DNA of 64,000 bases from Ehretia macrophylla (taxonomy: Eukaryota > Streptophyta > Magnoliopsida > Boraginales > Ehretiaceae): contig CM075765.1 in NCBI GenBank assembly GCA_037974665.1, positions 11,892,001-11,956,000 on the forward strand, in the 5' to 3' direction. Positions 36,794 through 48,339 of this stretch are shown one piece after another. Within the stretch, counting starts at the first letter, position 1, and every line of letters starts with the position of its first letter. The position numbers and the translations under genes were made by a program. Under the pieces are notes generated by a model that ran no database searches, was not told the DNA's origin, and saw only the letters and a program-made list of their open reading frames with translations.

Positions 36794-37895
36794 AATTGTA
36801 GACAAGTGTGTAACTAATAAAATATCTATAGTCACGTGCTATAGAGAGTCTACATGCACACAAGTGGGTAACTAATAAAACATTAAACAATTCGTGCATA
36901 ACTTATTATTCAAAAACTAATAATATTAAGAAACGATAGCATAAACAATTGGTAGACATTAACAAGGAATATGACAAATATATGTCTAATGTCTTTTCAA
37001 GTCACATTAGTAGCAATCATTAGGATTTCTTTTGTAAATCTTTCCATTCTTTTTTCATGTCTCGCCTAATTATTTTCAAGCTTTCTAAAATTTGAGTTGT
37101 TTATGATGATCATAATATTTATATAACCACAACCATACCCGTAATTACATCAATGACAATACGATGATATATCATTCACTTTAGGGAATGGTTATAAGCC
37201 AATTGGCATAATAGATGATGTTCATGAAAGTTTATTATTTCATTCAGTAGATGTGGTAACAAATCTAAAATATTTTTTTCAATGATATGCTCTCAATATT
37301 GTTAATTTAGGTACATATTCAAGGCATAAAAATATAATATACTTCTACTTAACAAATCTTCCATTTTCATATTACTTCTACATAAAAAGATCGTTGCCTT
37401 GTCATGAAGATCATATATTCTTTCTCAAATTTTACAAAAAAGATTTATGTATCATTTATCATAATATATTTAGGCTTTAGCCTTCATGCAGATAATAATG
37501 AACGAATATCATTATTTTATTGTAATCCTTCAGGGATACATGATTTCCTTAAAATTATTTCTCCATATGGATTTTAACGTAAATGGTTATGCATATGTAT
37601 TATTGCTTGATATATCAAAAGCAATGAACTTCAGGTTCGTGATCATATGGATGTAAATATGAACTTTTTAGGCAAATTATTATTGCTCAATATATTAGAA
37701 CCACAAACCTCTAGTTCATGAGATTTTACATCATGAAGCATATAGATTTCAAAATAAAATTGATAAAAGATTAAAAGAACATTTACCGAAAGTCACGATA
37801 TGAAATATTTTAATGTTGTCAATAATACTTCTTTTTTCACAACCTTTATATTTGTCTCTTCCTTTTCTTACCACCTCTAAGATTGATAGATACTA
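36794..37895 (-). mobile_element. Probable internal remnant of a Copia-type element
   Basis: This AT-rich sequence lies on the internal side of the 37910-38232 LTR. I recognise no gag or pol domain in it. Membership of the Copia element is inferred from position only. The junction with the solo LTR duplication at 36793 may be a truncation point. Confidence 0.4.
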
Positions 37896-38232
37896 TCGTG
37901 CTGATAATATATTATAAAAATAGAGATAAAATTAGAAAAGACAATAAAAAAAAAAGAAATATAATAGGGAGAGGAAGAGAAGAAACTTGTATTGAATTTT
38001 TTGGTGTAACTTTACAATGCATATAACCTTATTTATAGCTAAAGATACAAGTGAAATTGTATACTGCTAAACTTTGTATAGGATCAGAACACATAGTTTA
38101 GATAAATATTATTACTATAAATCTGAGATAATTATGAACCAAAATCTGCATCGGAATGAATATCCATTAATATCAATAATTACATAACAGGATTTTCATT
38201 TTTTAGTCTTATTAAACTTTTTTTTTCCAACA
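37896..38232 (-). mobile_element. Copia-type LTR with TTATCAGCACGA primer-binding site
   Basis: On the minus strand the LTR starts TGTTGGAAAAAAAAAG (38232), has a TATA box CTATAAATAAGG near 38030, and ends ATAATA at 37910. Two bases on is TTATCAGCACGA (37896-37907), a primer-binding site seen in some plant Copia elements. The LTR is 323 bp. Only one LTR was found. Confidence 0.65.
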
Positions 38233-38588
38233 TAATATGCACAAACACGAACCATTTGTCAATAGATAAATGCCTCATAATCTTTTCCTCTATCCGAGGC
38301 AATTAGGTAGTCACATATTTGGTGAAGAATCGCTGCCATTGGATGAAGTCCAGATAAGAAGAAGAAATTTAACACATCTAAATTTGCACACATCATGGAG
38401 ACATGACAAAGATCTCAGTAGGTATCGAATTAGCGTTTGTTATTCTGCAAAAAAATTCTCTCATCGTTTTCCAACTATTATCGCAAGCTATAGTCCTCGC
38501 TTTTTACTTCTCATTAACCTTATTCCATCTTTCTCTACCCTCTATCTTTTTCTTCCCTTCTGGTTCCGTCTAATTGGATCCCCCACCC
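38233..38588. other. Unassigned 350 bp before the non-coding LTR element
   Basis: No homology is evident. Its right edge CACCC (38584-38588) is one copy of the target duplication of 38589-45591, so this sequence was originally next to the DUF4283 relic at 45597. It may be the 5' flank of that gene. Confidence 0.4.
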
Positions 38589-41196
38589 TGTAACACTCCG
38601 ATCCCTCTCGAGACCGGAGGTTCTATCAATCAATCTAATCACAACCCAATTCTAAACCCGGGCAAATATTTTAGGGAAAGACAGGCGAAGTCTCCCCTAT
38701 TTCTAGGCAAAATGCAAACCTGTGACAACATATAAGTGGACCAGCACCATGTCCAACCATACAAAACTTCCTCAAGGCCATCCGAGCCTTGGTTCTCAAC
38801 AATTAAGCACAAGTAAATATACAATTCCAAGTTCCCAGACTATTCTAACTTTTCCTTAAGCAATACAAACATGCATTAAAGTAAAGCTATACTATCTAGA
38901 TACATAAACTAACTTATCAAACACTTCAATAATCTAGTAAAAACTTAAATTACATTCCTTTTGACATTAAATACATTCAATACATGAAACATACATCTTT
39001 GCATCTTTGACAACTCAAGCCATATAGCACGCAAGACAACTCTTCAAGCACTAACTTTCACGTAATCACGAACTTTCCAGCTAACATGGTATTTCCTGAA
39101 ATGTGGTGGTGAGGAGTGAGTATACTCAACACGTATACTCAGTGAGGGTGAGACAGATATCGAGGTGAAAAAAGAGAAGTTCGTGCAATGCAAATAGGTA
39201 CAGTTAAGCAACATAATCAATAAGGAAACATTCAATGTAAACGACAATACAATAAACAATTAAGATAGCTTTAACATAACCATTCAAAGCTATACCACAC
39301 TTTGAAGGCTATGGTTCACTCGAGCGAGTAATGTACCGATCACGATTTCGATGACTTTAACGATGACGCGCTGGCTCACCCACCTTATAACTTCCGTTTA
39401 AAGTACTTCGGACATACTCTGTCAATTCTACGACCCAAAACTCCTTGGGCGGCAACCCAAGTGAGAAAGGGAATAGGACACGGAGCTAGAGCAACCAACA
39501 CTGGCAACCTGAGGCTACCCAGAGAGGCCCATCACTCACGCGCCTAACACTTATGCAATGCAATACGAGATATATAACGATAATCGAGCAAAGTACCGAA
39601 GCGTAGGTTAGTAACAACATGCGATACAATAAGCATTACAATCTATAAAGTAACAAGAATAACACTAACAAGCATTATCAACAATTGATATACAATTCAA
39701 TCATAGCCAACTTTAGCAAGCATAACAAGCAATATTAAGTATTCTATAGGCATTACACTATGAAAACAAACAAAATCACAAAATGACCCCAACTTTCAAA
39801 ACGCTACTACTTTCAAACGAGCCACGAGTTTTAAAAACCGACTTCACCAATCCACCTAGGTCACCATAAGGCACGTCTAAAGACCCCGAAACCCTATGTT
39901 TCCCTTGAATTCACGCAAAGTCCCGATTTTTTCCTTTACTTATTTGAACTACCGCTACCCTAACCAAACACCCAACCGATGCCATAACCACACCAAAAGT
40001 GCTTCCATGGCCTCCCGAGACAATGCCATCACGTAAAACGAGAAAACGCTAAACTCGACCTAAACGTCCCCAACTTTTACCAAGGCATTTTTCCTCATTT
40101 TCCATTACACAATCCAAACAAATCATGCATTTAGGCATTCTAGCATATCTAACATCTTTTCACATCAACAGAACGCATAACAGAACAACTTCGTCGAAAT
40201 GGGGATTTACTATTCATAATTTACTATTTAATTTTCAATTTCAATTTCAATTTCGATATTCAACCGCAGAAAATGCTAAAAAGCTATAAATACATGTTCT
40301 ACAATTGCTAGGGAACATTCTTCAAGAATCAAAACGAATTAAATAACAATCTATGGCTAAAACCCAAAAACTAGAGTTTAGACAAAACAATTTCAAATGC
40401 GCAAATAACGATGAAACCCTCACCTTAGACATTCCTAGATGCTAGGAAAACCATGCTGGATGCCTCGAAAACCACCCTGTGCAAGCTCACGCGAAGATTT
40501 GAAGTTTTGATATTGAAATCTTTTTTTTTTATCTCCTTGTATTTTCGGCCTGCTCTTCTTTTTTTCAGCTTTTTGCTTTTTTTTTTTCTTTTTTTTGTAG
40601 TGTATTATGCATATAAGGTGACAACAAAGTCAAATGGTCAAGGCCCCTTGGTCAATGCTAACTAAACATGGTCAAAGTAGTTCATTTTGTGTATTTTAAG
40701 CTTAAAACAACTAACACAATTTTAATTCTAATCAACAACAACTAAAATACTAAAATTAAAACACTAAATACTAGTTTTCACTATGTGCTAAGGACTAGAA
40801 AATACTATCTAACAATCGCTCTCGAAATGCAATGCACTTTGCGACAATAAAAGAATAACAATTAAATCTCAAAGAATTTAAGAAAATATAATTTTTGAAA
40901 AGCAACATAGTTCAAAATTTACTCCAGCTCGGAGCTACTTTTCATTTAATTGAAAACCGAGCATTAAAGTGCAAGAAAAATAAAATTGAATAACATAAAT
41001 ATGAAAAGTAGTTGATATTCCGTTAAAATAATTAACTCAAGTATTATTTAATTACTTCTAAAAGAAATATGAAAATAATGCCAGAAATGTATGTTTAACT
41101 AAAAATAAACACGAAATTCAATGCTAACATTTAAGATGTCACTTAATTAAATACAATTAAATGCCATTAAATGCATGCCGGGTTCGGGTTATCACA
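38589..41196 (-). repeat. 3' LTR of the 38589-45591 element
   Basis: It starts TGTAACACTCCGATCC and ends GGGTTATCACA. A TATA box on the minus strand, CCTTATATGCATAATA, is at 40602-40618. It is collinear with 42992-45591. Confidence 0.92.
39096..40423 (-). other. Predicted LTR leader intron, reference copy (1328 bp)
   Basis: The minus-strand donor GTCTAAG/GTGAGGG starts at 40423, about 180-190 bp after the TATA box. The acceptor CCACATTTCAG/GAAATACC ends at 39096. Hairpin 1 is 39117-39141 (TGAGTATAC, loop TCAACAC, GTATACTCA). The solo LTR at 55739-57101 lacks exactly this interval. Confidence 0.65.
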
Positions 41197-42991
41197 TCAT
41201 TCCCCCCTTAAAACAATTGCGTCCTCGCAATTCTTCTTCCAATAGAACTCTACATCCACTTAAATCCAACTCTGACTAATCTTCATCAGCTACGCTATTA
41301 ATCAAGATAACCAATAAGGAAGTTTAAGAAGAAATCCAAGTAGTAATGCCGAATAAAGGCTCAAATGTAGATACCGTACAAGAATCCCGTTGACACGAAT
41401 ATCGAAGAAGAATAAAATTCCAACCAAGAGCGCCGAGATAATACCAAAAAAGACTAAAGCAAAGATACTATAGATAAAATCACATCACATATTAATGATA
41501 AGAAGAATACCGAATGAATACCTCATACAAGAATTTCTAGTAGAAGTTCAACTATTACTGCCCGAGAATTCCCAAGCAAGAAGCCAAATAAAAGCTCAAA
41601 CAAAGGTTCCATCTAGAGGTCCAAAGAAATACCCGGCTAGTCATGAATTTCATAGAAGAATTCCCTGTTAAGAGTGCTGAAGAAAATACTAAGAAACCCA
41701 ATCAAATATACTTCAAAAGTTCCAAAGAAGCCTTCCAAATAATAACCCCATAGGACAACCAATTAGATTCCGAGTATCGCTATCAAATGCTGAGAAGAAT
41801 GTCAAAGGGAATAGCAGAGAAAATATAATGTGCCCAATAAGACAATCAAGTTGAATAACAAATATAGTTTCCCAGATAGACGAAAACCCTAAGGAAAATA
41901 CTGAGCTGGTGCACAATATACAAAACCAAACTCCGAGGCCCCTGCACTGTTTACCAAGTGAAAATTTTATACAACTTACCACCAAGAAAGCCCAAAGTAT
42001 TCCACAGCATACCATAAGCAATATGAGATAATAAGTCTAAACATGATTCCAAGTGTAAGACTTCCAATAAGTGCCATCAAGGAAAGATACTTGTAGATTG
42101 CCCACTAAGAATTCTATAAAATGCCATTGAAGAATTTCCAATCAGGGATGCCAGTATCACACCAATAAAGACCGAGACACATATACCATAGATAATATTG
42201 TGCAGTAACTCCAATTGAGATCCCAATAGCCAAGTCCACAGAGAAGTGCCAACAAAAGTTTCCAAAGAATACCCAATAAGAAAACCAAATAATGCCCCAG
42301 AGGACAACCAAATAAACCCTAAAAGAAAGCTACTCTTTCACAACTGTTAAACACAGAGGAGGACCTTAAAGATTCACCAATAACCAAGATCCAAAAGCAA
42401 ACACCAACTCCCAAATAAAGTCTAATTAAATGCCATTCATTTCCTGCCAATCCATACACCTTGAGAGACCAGCTGTGAACCACTTTCTTCAGGGGAAGAA
42501 GAAGTTTTTCTTACCATTTCAATAGGACATGTATGATTGCCAAGATATCACATTTATACATACATGCCTTAAACTACTATGCAAGCAAGTTTATAAAACA
42601 GTTTATTCAACAAAGTCACTCAAGCACGACAATCAAGTCAAGCACAACATAATCAATTCAAATCACGGCATAACCAATTCAAGGCATCCTAATACTCACA
42701 TTACAAGCAATACTTCAAGCAAATAACAATTCACGAGATCAATTCGATTCACGATGCCAATTTGATAGGTCAATTCAATGCACAGCTAGACACTTCACTT
42801 TACTTGAGAAACATTTAACACATAACACATAACTATATCACATAGGTACATATATTCAAGCCAAGACACACAATCTCACATACAGGCATACACTTTCAAG
42901 ACACACTTAACAAGCACACATTCAAGGATCACTACCCACCAGACCGATGACCCTGTCCCGGCTTATGAGCTAGACAAGCTCTGATACCACC
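41197..42991 (-). other. Non-coding internal region with degenerate repeats
   Basis: No gag or pol is visible. From about 41300 to 42330 the sequence is a loose series of similar phrases (CCAATAAG, CCAAATAA, AAGAATTCC, CAAGAATTTC) spaced some 40-70 bp apart, like a decayed tandem array. Short ORFs in it, for example 41713-42021, arise from the repeats. The polypurine complement TTCCCCCCTTA is at the left end and the primer-binding site at the right. Confidence 0.7.
42978..42989 (-). promoter_or_regulatory. Primer-binding site, initiator Met-tRNA type
   Basis: GCTCTGATACCA is the exact complement of TGGTATCAGAGC and lies two bases inside the 5' LTR. It is where the tRNA would prime minus-strand DNA. 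Confidence 0.9.
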
Positions 42992-45591
42992 TGTAACACC
43001 CCGATCCCTCTCAAGACTGAAGGTTCTATCAATCAATCAAATCACAACCCAATTCCAAACCCGGGCAAAAATTTTAGGGAAAGACGGACGGAGACTTCCC
43101 TGTTTCTAGGCAAAATGCAAACTTGTGACAGCATATAAGTGAACCAGCACCATGTCCAACCATAAAAAACTTCCTCAAGGCCATCTGAGCCTTGATTCTC
43201 AACAATTAAGCACAAGTAAATATACAATTCCAAGTTCCCAGACTATTCTAACTTTTCCTTAAGCAATACAAACATGCATTAAAGTAAAGTTATACTATCT
43301 AGATACATAAACTAACTTATCAAACACTTCAATAATCTAGTAAAAACTTAAATTACATTCCTTTTGACATTAAATACATTCAATACATGAAACATACATC
43401 TTTGCATCTTTGTCAACTCAAGCCACATAGCACGCAAGACAACTCTTCAAGCACGAACTTTCACGTAATCACGAACTTTCCAGCTAATATGATATTTCTT
43501 GAAATGTGGTGGTGAGGAGTGAGTATACTCAACACGTATACTCAATGAGGGTGAGACAGTATCGAGGTGGAGAGAGAGAAGTTCGTGCAATACAAATAGG
43601 TACAGTTAAGCAACATAATCAATAAAGAAACATTCAATGTAAATGACAATACAATAAACAATTAAGAAAGTTTAACACAACCATTCAAAGCTATACCACA
43701 CTTTGAAGGCTATGGTTCACTCGAGCGAGTAATGTACCGATCACGATTTCGATGACTTTAACGATGACGCGCCGGCTCACCCACCTTATAACTTCCGTTT
43801 AGAGTACTCCGGACATACTCTGTCAATTTTACGACCCAACACTCCTTGGGCGGCAACCCTAGCGAGAAAGGGAATAGGACACGGAGCTAGAGCAACCAAT
43901 ACTGGCAACCCGAGGCTACCTAGAGAGGTCCATCACTCACGCGCCTGACACTTATGCAATGCAATACGAGATATATAACGATAATCGAGCAAAGCACCGA
44001 AGTGCAGGTTAGTAACAACATGTGATACAATAAGCATTACAATCTATAAAGTAACAAGAATAACACTAACAAGCATTATCAATAATTGATATACAATTCA
44101 ATCATAACCAACTTTAGTAAGCATAACAAGCAATATTAAGTATTCTATAGGCATAACACTATGAAAACAAACAAAATCACAAAATGACCCCAACTTTCAA
44201 AATGCTACTACTTTCAAACGAGCCATGAGTTTTGGAAACCGACTTCACCAATCCTCCTAGGTCACCATAAGGCACGTCTAAAGACCTTGAAACCTGACTT
44301 TAGCCAAGAATTCACGCAAAGCTCCGATTTTTCCCTTTGCTCGTTTGAACTACCGCTACCCTAACCAAACACCCAACCAACGCCATAATCACACCAAAAG
44401 TGCTTCCATGGCCTCTCGAGACAATGCCATCATGCAAAACGAGAAAAAGCTAACTCAACCTAAATGTCCCCAACTTTCACCAAGGCATTTTTCCTCATTT
44501 TTTCATTACGCAACCCAAACAAATTATGCATTTAGGCATTCTAGCATATCTAGTATCTTTTCACATTAACAAAACGCATAACGAAGCAACTTCATTGAAA
44601 CGAGGATTTACTATTCATAATTTACTATTCAATTATCAATTTCAATTTCAATTTCAATATTCAACCGTAGAAAATGCTAAAAAGCGATAAATATATATTT
44701 ACAATTGCTAGGGAACATTCTTCAAGCATCAAAATGAATTAAATAACAATCTACGGCTAAAACTAAAAAATTAAAGTTTAGACAAAACAATTTCAAATGC
44801 GCAAATAATGATAAAACCTTCACCTTAGACACTCCTAGACGCTAGGAAAACCATGTTGGATGCCTCGAAAACCACCCCGTGCAAGCTTACGCGAAGATTT
44901 GAAGTTTTGATGTTGAAATCTTTTTTTTTTCTCTCCTTGTATTTTCAGCCTGCTCTTCTTCTTTTTTTCAGCTTTTTGCTTGTTTTTTTTTTGTAGTGTA
45001 TTATGCATATAAGGTGTCACAAAGTCAAATGGTCAAGGCCCCTTGGTCAATGCTAACTAAACATAGTCAAACTAGTTCATTTTGTGCATTTTAAAGCTAA
45101 AATAACCAACACAAATCTAATCCTAGTTAAATACAACTAAAATACTAAAATTAAAACGCTAAATACTAGTTTTCACTATTTACTGAGGACTAGAAATCAT
45201 TTCCTAACTATCGCTCTCAAAATACAATGCACTTTGCGACAATAAAAGAATAACAATTAAATCTCAAAGAATTTAAGAAAATATAATTTTCGAAAAGTAA
45301 CATAGTTCAAAATTTACTCCGGCTTGGAGCTACTTTTCATTTAATTGAAAACCGAGCATTAAGGTGCAAGAAAAATAAAACCGATTAACATAAATATGAA
45401 AAGTAGTTGATATTCTGTTAAAATAATTAACTCATGTATTATTTAATTACTTCTAAAAGAAATATAAAAATAATGCTAGAAATGTATGTTTAACTAAAAA
45501 TAAACACGAAATTCAATGCTAACATTTAAGATGTCACTTAATTAAATACAATTAAATGCCATTAAATGCATGCCGAGTTCGAGTTATCACA
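42992..45591 (-). repeat. 5' LTR of the 38589-45591 element
   Basis: It starts TGTAACACCCCGATCC and ends GAGTTATCACA. The TATA-like CCTTATATGCATAA is at 44999-45012. Differences from the 3' LTR are mostly transitions. Confidence 0.92.
43499..44823 (-). other. Predicted LTR leader intron (5' LTR of 38589-45591)
   Basis: The donor GTCTAAG/GTGAAGG starts at 44823. The acceptor position reads TTTCAAG instead of TTTCAGG, one transition; length is 1325 bp. Hairpin 1 is 43520-43544 (nine perfect pairs). Hairpin 2 is 43801-43821 (AGAGTA/TACTCT). Confidence 0.55.
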
Positions 45592-45593
45592 CA

Positions 45594-46397
45594 CTCCCCA
45601 TAGACGTGGTCATAAATTTACTCCAACAATCAACCATATGCCATCCACTACCATCCCTCACTCCTGCTGGCTCTTTAACCAGTAACTCCATAGCTGAATA
45701 TGCCTTGGTTGGCCATGTGCTTTCTAATCGACCCTGCAGCATAGCAATCATTCGTACAATAGTCAAACTTTCATGGGGTCTCAAAAACCCTGTTTGGGTC
45801 ACCTATTTGTACTTTAACACTTTTTTGTTACTTTTTCACACTTTTGAGGATTGTCATGTTGCTTGGGATAACCGCCTGTGGGCTGTTCATGGGGCTCATA
45901 TGTTACTTCAACCTTGGTGGTCGGATATCACTTTTGATGCTTTGGACCTCAATTTCACATTTTTCTAGGTTCAAGTCTGTGGCTTGCCTCATCAATACAT
46001 TACTCGCCCTAATGTTGTGGTTCTTAGTCAGTATCTTGGTGAACTAGAGAACATTGAACTTGAAGATGAGTTGGGTCTAGGTTTAAAAGGATATCTTCGT
46101 TTAGGTGTTAAATGGCTAATTTCTAGACCCTTGGTATCACGCCTTCAATTTTCACTCCCACACATGGCTCTTCTTAATCTTCGATTCAGCTATGAAAAAT
46201 TATCTTCCTTCTATTTTGGGTGTGGATTGATTGATCATGATTGGTATCAATGCCCAAATTCGCTAGTTGCACAACCTCCAGATACTACCCTTAGTTTTTG
46301 GGTTTACGAGCTGTGGCTTCAGGCTGAGACTCCAAGACCTGTTCGGGCCCTCATTCCTCCTATGCCAAGCAATACATATGGGCTCGCTGCCACGTAG
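45594..46397 (+). pseudogene. DUF4283 / zinc-knuckle protein relic (LINE ORF1-like)
   Basis: One frame reads LVGHVLSNRPCSIAIIRTIV, NPVWVTYLYFNTFLLLF and AVHGAHMLLQPWWSD. After a single TAG at 45966-45968 it continues VQVCGLPHQYITRPNVV, KWLISRPLVS and LLNLRFSYEKL. This order matches DUF4283 (PF14111) followed by a CX2CX4HX4C knuckle (PF14392), found in plant LINE-encoded and related nucleic-acid-binding proteins. The stop replaces the Trp of FWVQV, and the first knuckle Cys is Tyr (Y-F-G-C-GLID-H-DWYQ-C). The final stop is 46395-46397. Both ends are abutted by LTR elements, so its original extent is unknown. Confidence 0.8.
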
Positions 46398-47005
46398 AAT
46401 AACCTTGGTTTACCTTCAGTGACAAGGCTTGTGATGCCCGAGATTTCCCATCACGTCATACGTAACTATTGCATATTTGTTTGAGCAATTTTATGTTCAT
46501 TTCTTTTTTTTGCTTCTATGCTTTATTAGTGGTTACTATTTATAAAAAATTCAACTGTCTAAATTGCTCAGTTTAATATTTTTTCTAGATAGTATAACTT
46601 ATAAAAGGAATCGAAAACTTTTAGTTTTGGGCTTTAGAGGTCGGGAACGTGCATTTGAAAAATGATTTGCGCTTCGTTTGAACAATGTAACATTGGTGAA
46701 ACAATGGTTTTAATTAGTTAGCAATTATACGAGTTTTTAACATGGTTTGACTAAGTTTTAGCTAGCAATTGACTTTTATTAAAACACATACACATACATA
46801 TATATCTAATATACCTTATATACATGAAATTGGCCCAAAAAATTATTCAAGAAAACCCCAAAATGTCCCCCTTACTCGTCGACCATAAGAAGGAAAAAAT
46901 GAGGAGAAAACTTTGCTCAATCTTTGCGTCTTGGTCTCTTAGTTTGATTTTAGAAGATCTTTGGAGTAGCTAGGAGCATCACCACCTAGCCAAAACCTTG
47001 TACAA

Positions 47006-48339
47006 GTGAGGGAGTTGCATAATTTTCATGTTTTAAGTTTATGTCAATTGTATGAAATTCTTGAATTGTTGATTATAGCTATGTTAATTATTATTGATGC
47101 TTGACATACAATCTTGAGAGCCTATAGAACTCTCTTTTATAGCTTGATAACAACCTCTATGGTTGAAAGCTTGATTTGCACAAAGAAGATGATGAATAGT
47201 GAGGAATTTTAGGGTTTTGATATAACTTGCTATTTAGAGTGAATTGATACTTCCTGTAGGTGCTCTAGACGTTAATGAAGCTAGTTAGAAGCTAACGTGT
47301 AGTTAATTTGCCTGAATTGTTGTTAAAATGCAAAATTAGCTAACTTTAAAAAGGGGGGTTTTCACGTAACATAATCTGAGCACGTTTGGACTTTAGATTA
47401 GGTATCCCTGGGGCATGGAAGCACTTTTAGTACTTTTGTTGTGTTAAATTGGGGTCCAGATATGGTAGGTATAGTTAAAACTCGCTAGGGGCCTTCCCGA
47501 GCTTTTGCCTCCAAAACGGATTTCAGGGCTTTGATAGGTGTCTTTTGACTTCCTTATAAATGTAGAATGATTGGATTGTAGTTTTGGAGCCTTAAATTTC
47601 ATATGAAAGAAGAATTTTATAGTTAAAGAAAGGGAAAAACTGATAGAAGGGTACCTTTGTGCTTATAAGAGCTTGTAGATGTATTGTTATGTATTTATAT
47701 GCTTGTCTAAGGTATAATTGAGTTAATTGAAGAGTTTGTGGAAAGAATATGTCATTTGTCACTTTTATGGTTATATCGTTAAACTGCGTATAATGGCTTA
47801 TATTGTGGCTAATTGTAAGAGCGGCCTACTTTGTCGTCCCTCTTACGTGTTACTTGGAAATATTGGCTCTTGTGAACTTGATTCGGGGTTGCGCAACCTA
47901 TTCGGGCATGGTAGTGTCGAGTAACACGGGCGGCATCGAGCTTGCCGTGCTCTCTCGACTACCATGGTTTCCTAGTCCCTATCTCACTGAAGCATACTCC
48001 CCTACCCTAGAGGCGTGGTTCACCTCATTGGGGCATACGGACCTACCTCTCGAGATTATGGGTCGTAGGATCGGGGTACATTCGGAGTACCCCATTTGGA
48101 GGAGTAAGGGGTTTGCCGGCATTTGCTTGAAGATTTTGGTTCGTGGCTTATGATTAAAGACAAAAGTGGAACTATATCCTTTTTATACATGGTTAAATAC
48201 TTGTCTAATTAGCTTTGTTATTTTGTGTTATTATTGTTACTATCTTTGTTACATCTCATGGAAGCACTCCCCGTTTTACTATATCACATCCCTCATTGAG
48301 TAACTTTGGTTACTCATTCCTCGTTTTAACATGTTTCAG
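47006..48339 (+). other. Predicted LTR leader intron (5' LTR of 46430-53135)
   Basis: The donor TACAA/GTGAGGG is at 47006, about 185 bp after the TATA box. The acceptor AACATGTTTCAG/G ends at 48339; length is 1334 bp. Hairpin 1 is 48297-48316 (TGAGTAAC/GTTACTCA, eight perfect pairs), 23 nt before the acceptor. Hairpin 2 is 48073-48093 (GGGGTAC/GTACCCC). Confidence 0.55.

Larger units (their letters stand above)
38589..45591 (-). mobile_element. Complete non-autonomous LTR retrotransposon (LARD-like), 7.0 kb
   Basis: LTRs 38589-41196 (2608 bp) and 42992-45591 (2600 bp) flank a 1.8 kb internal region without gag or pol. The primer-binding-site complement GCTCTGATACCA is at 42978-42989 and the polypurine complement at 41200-41210. 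The duplication is CACCC/CACTC, with one transition. The internal end still spells a short pol terminus like that of the Tekay-like element (see findings). It depends on another element for all enzymes. Confidence 0.92.

Noticed and set aside
41713..42311. Hydrophobic ORFs of 65-102 codons in the internal region of 38589-45591
   Set aside because: They follow the decayed repeat phrases, overlap one another in several frames and match no gag or pol motif.
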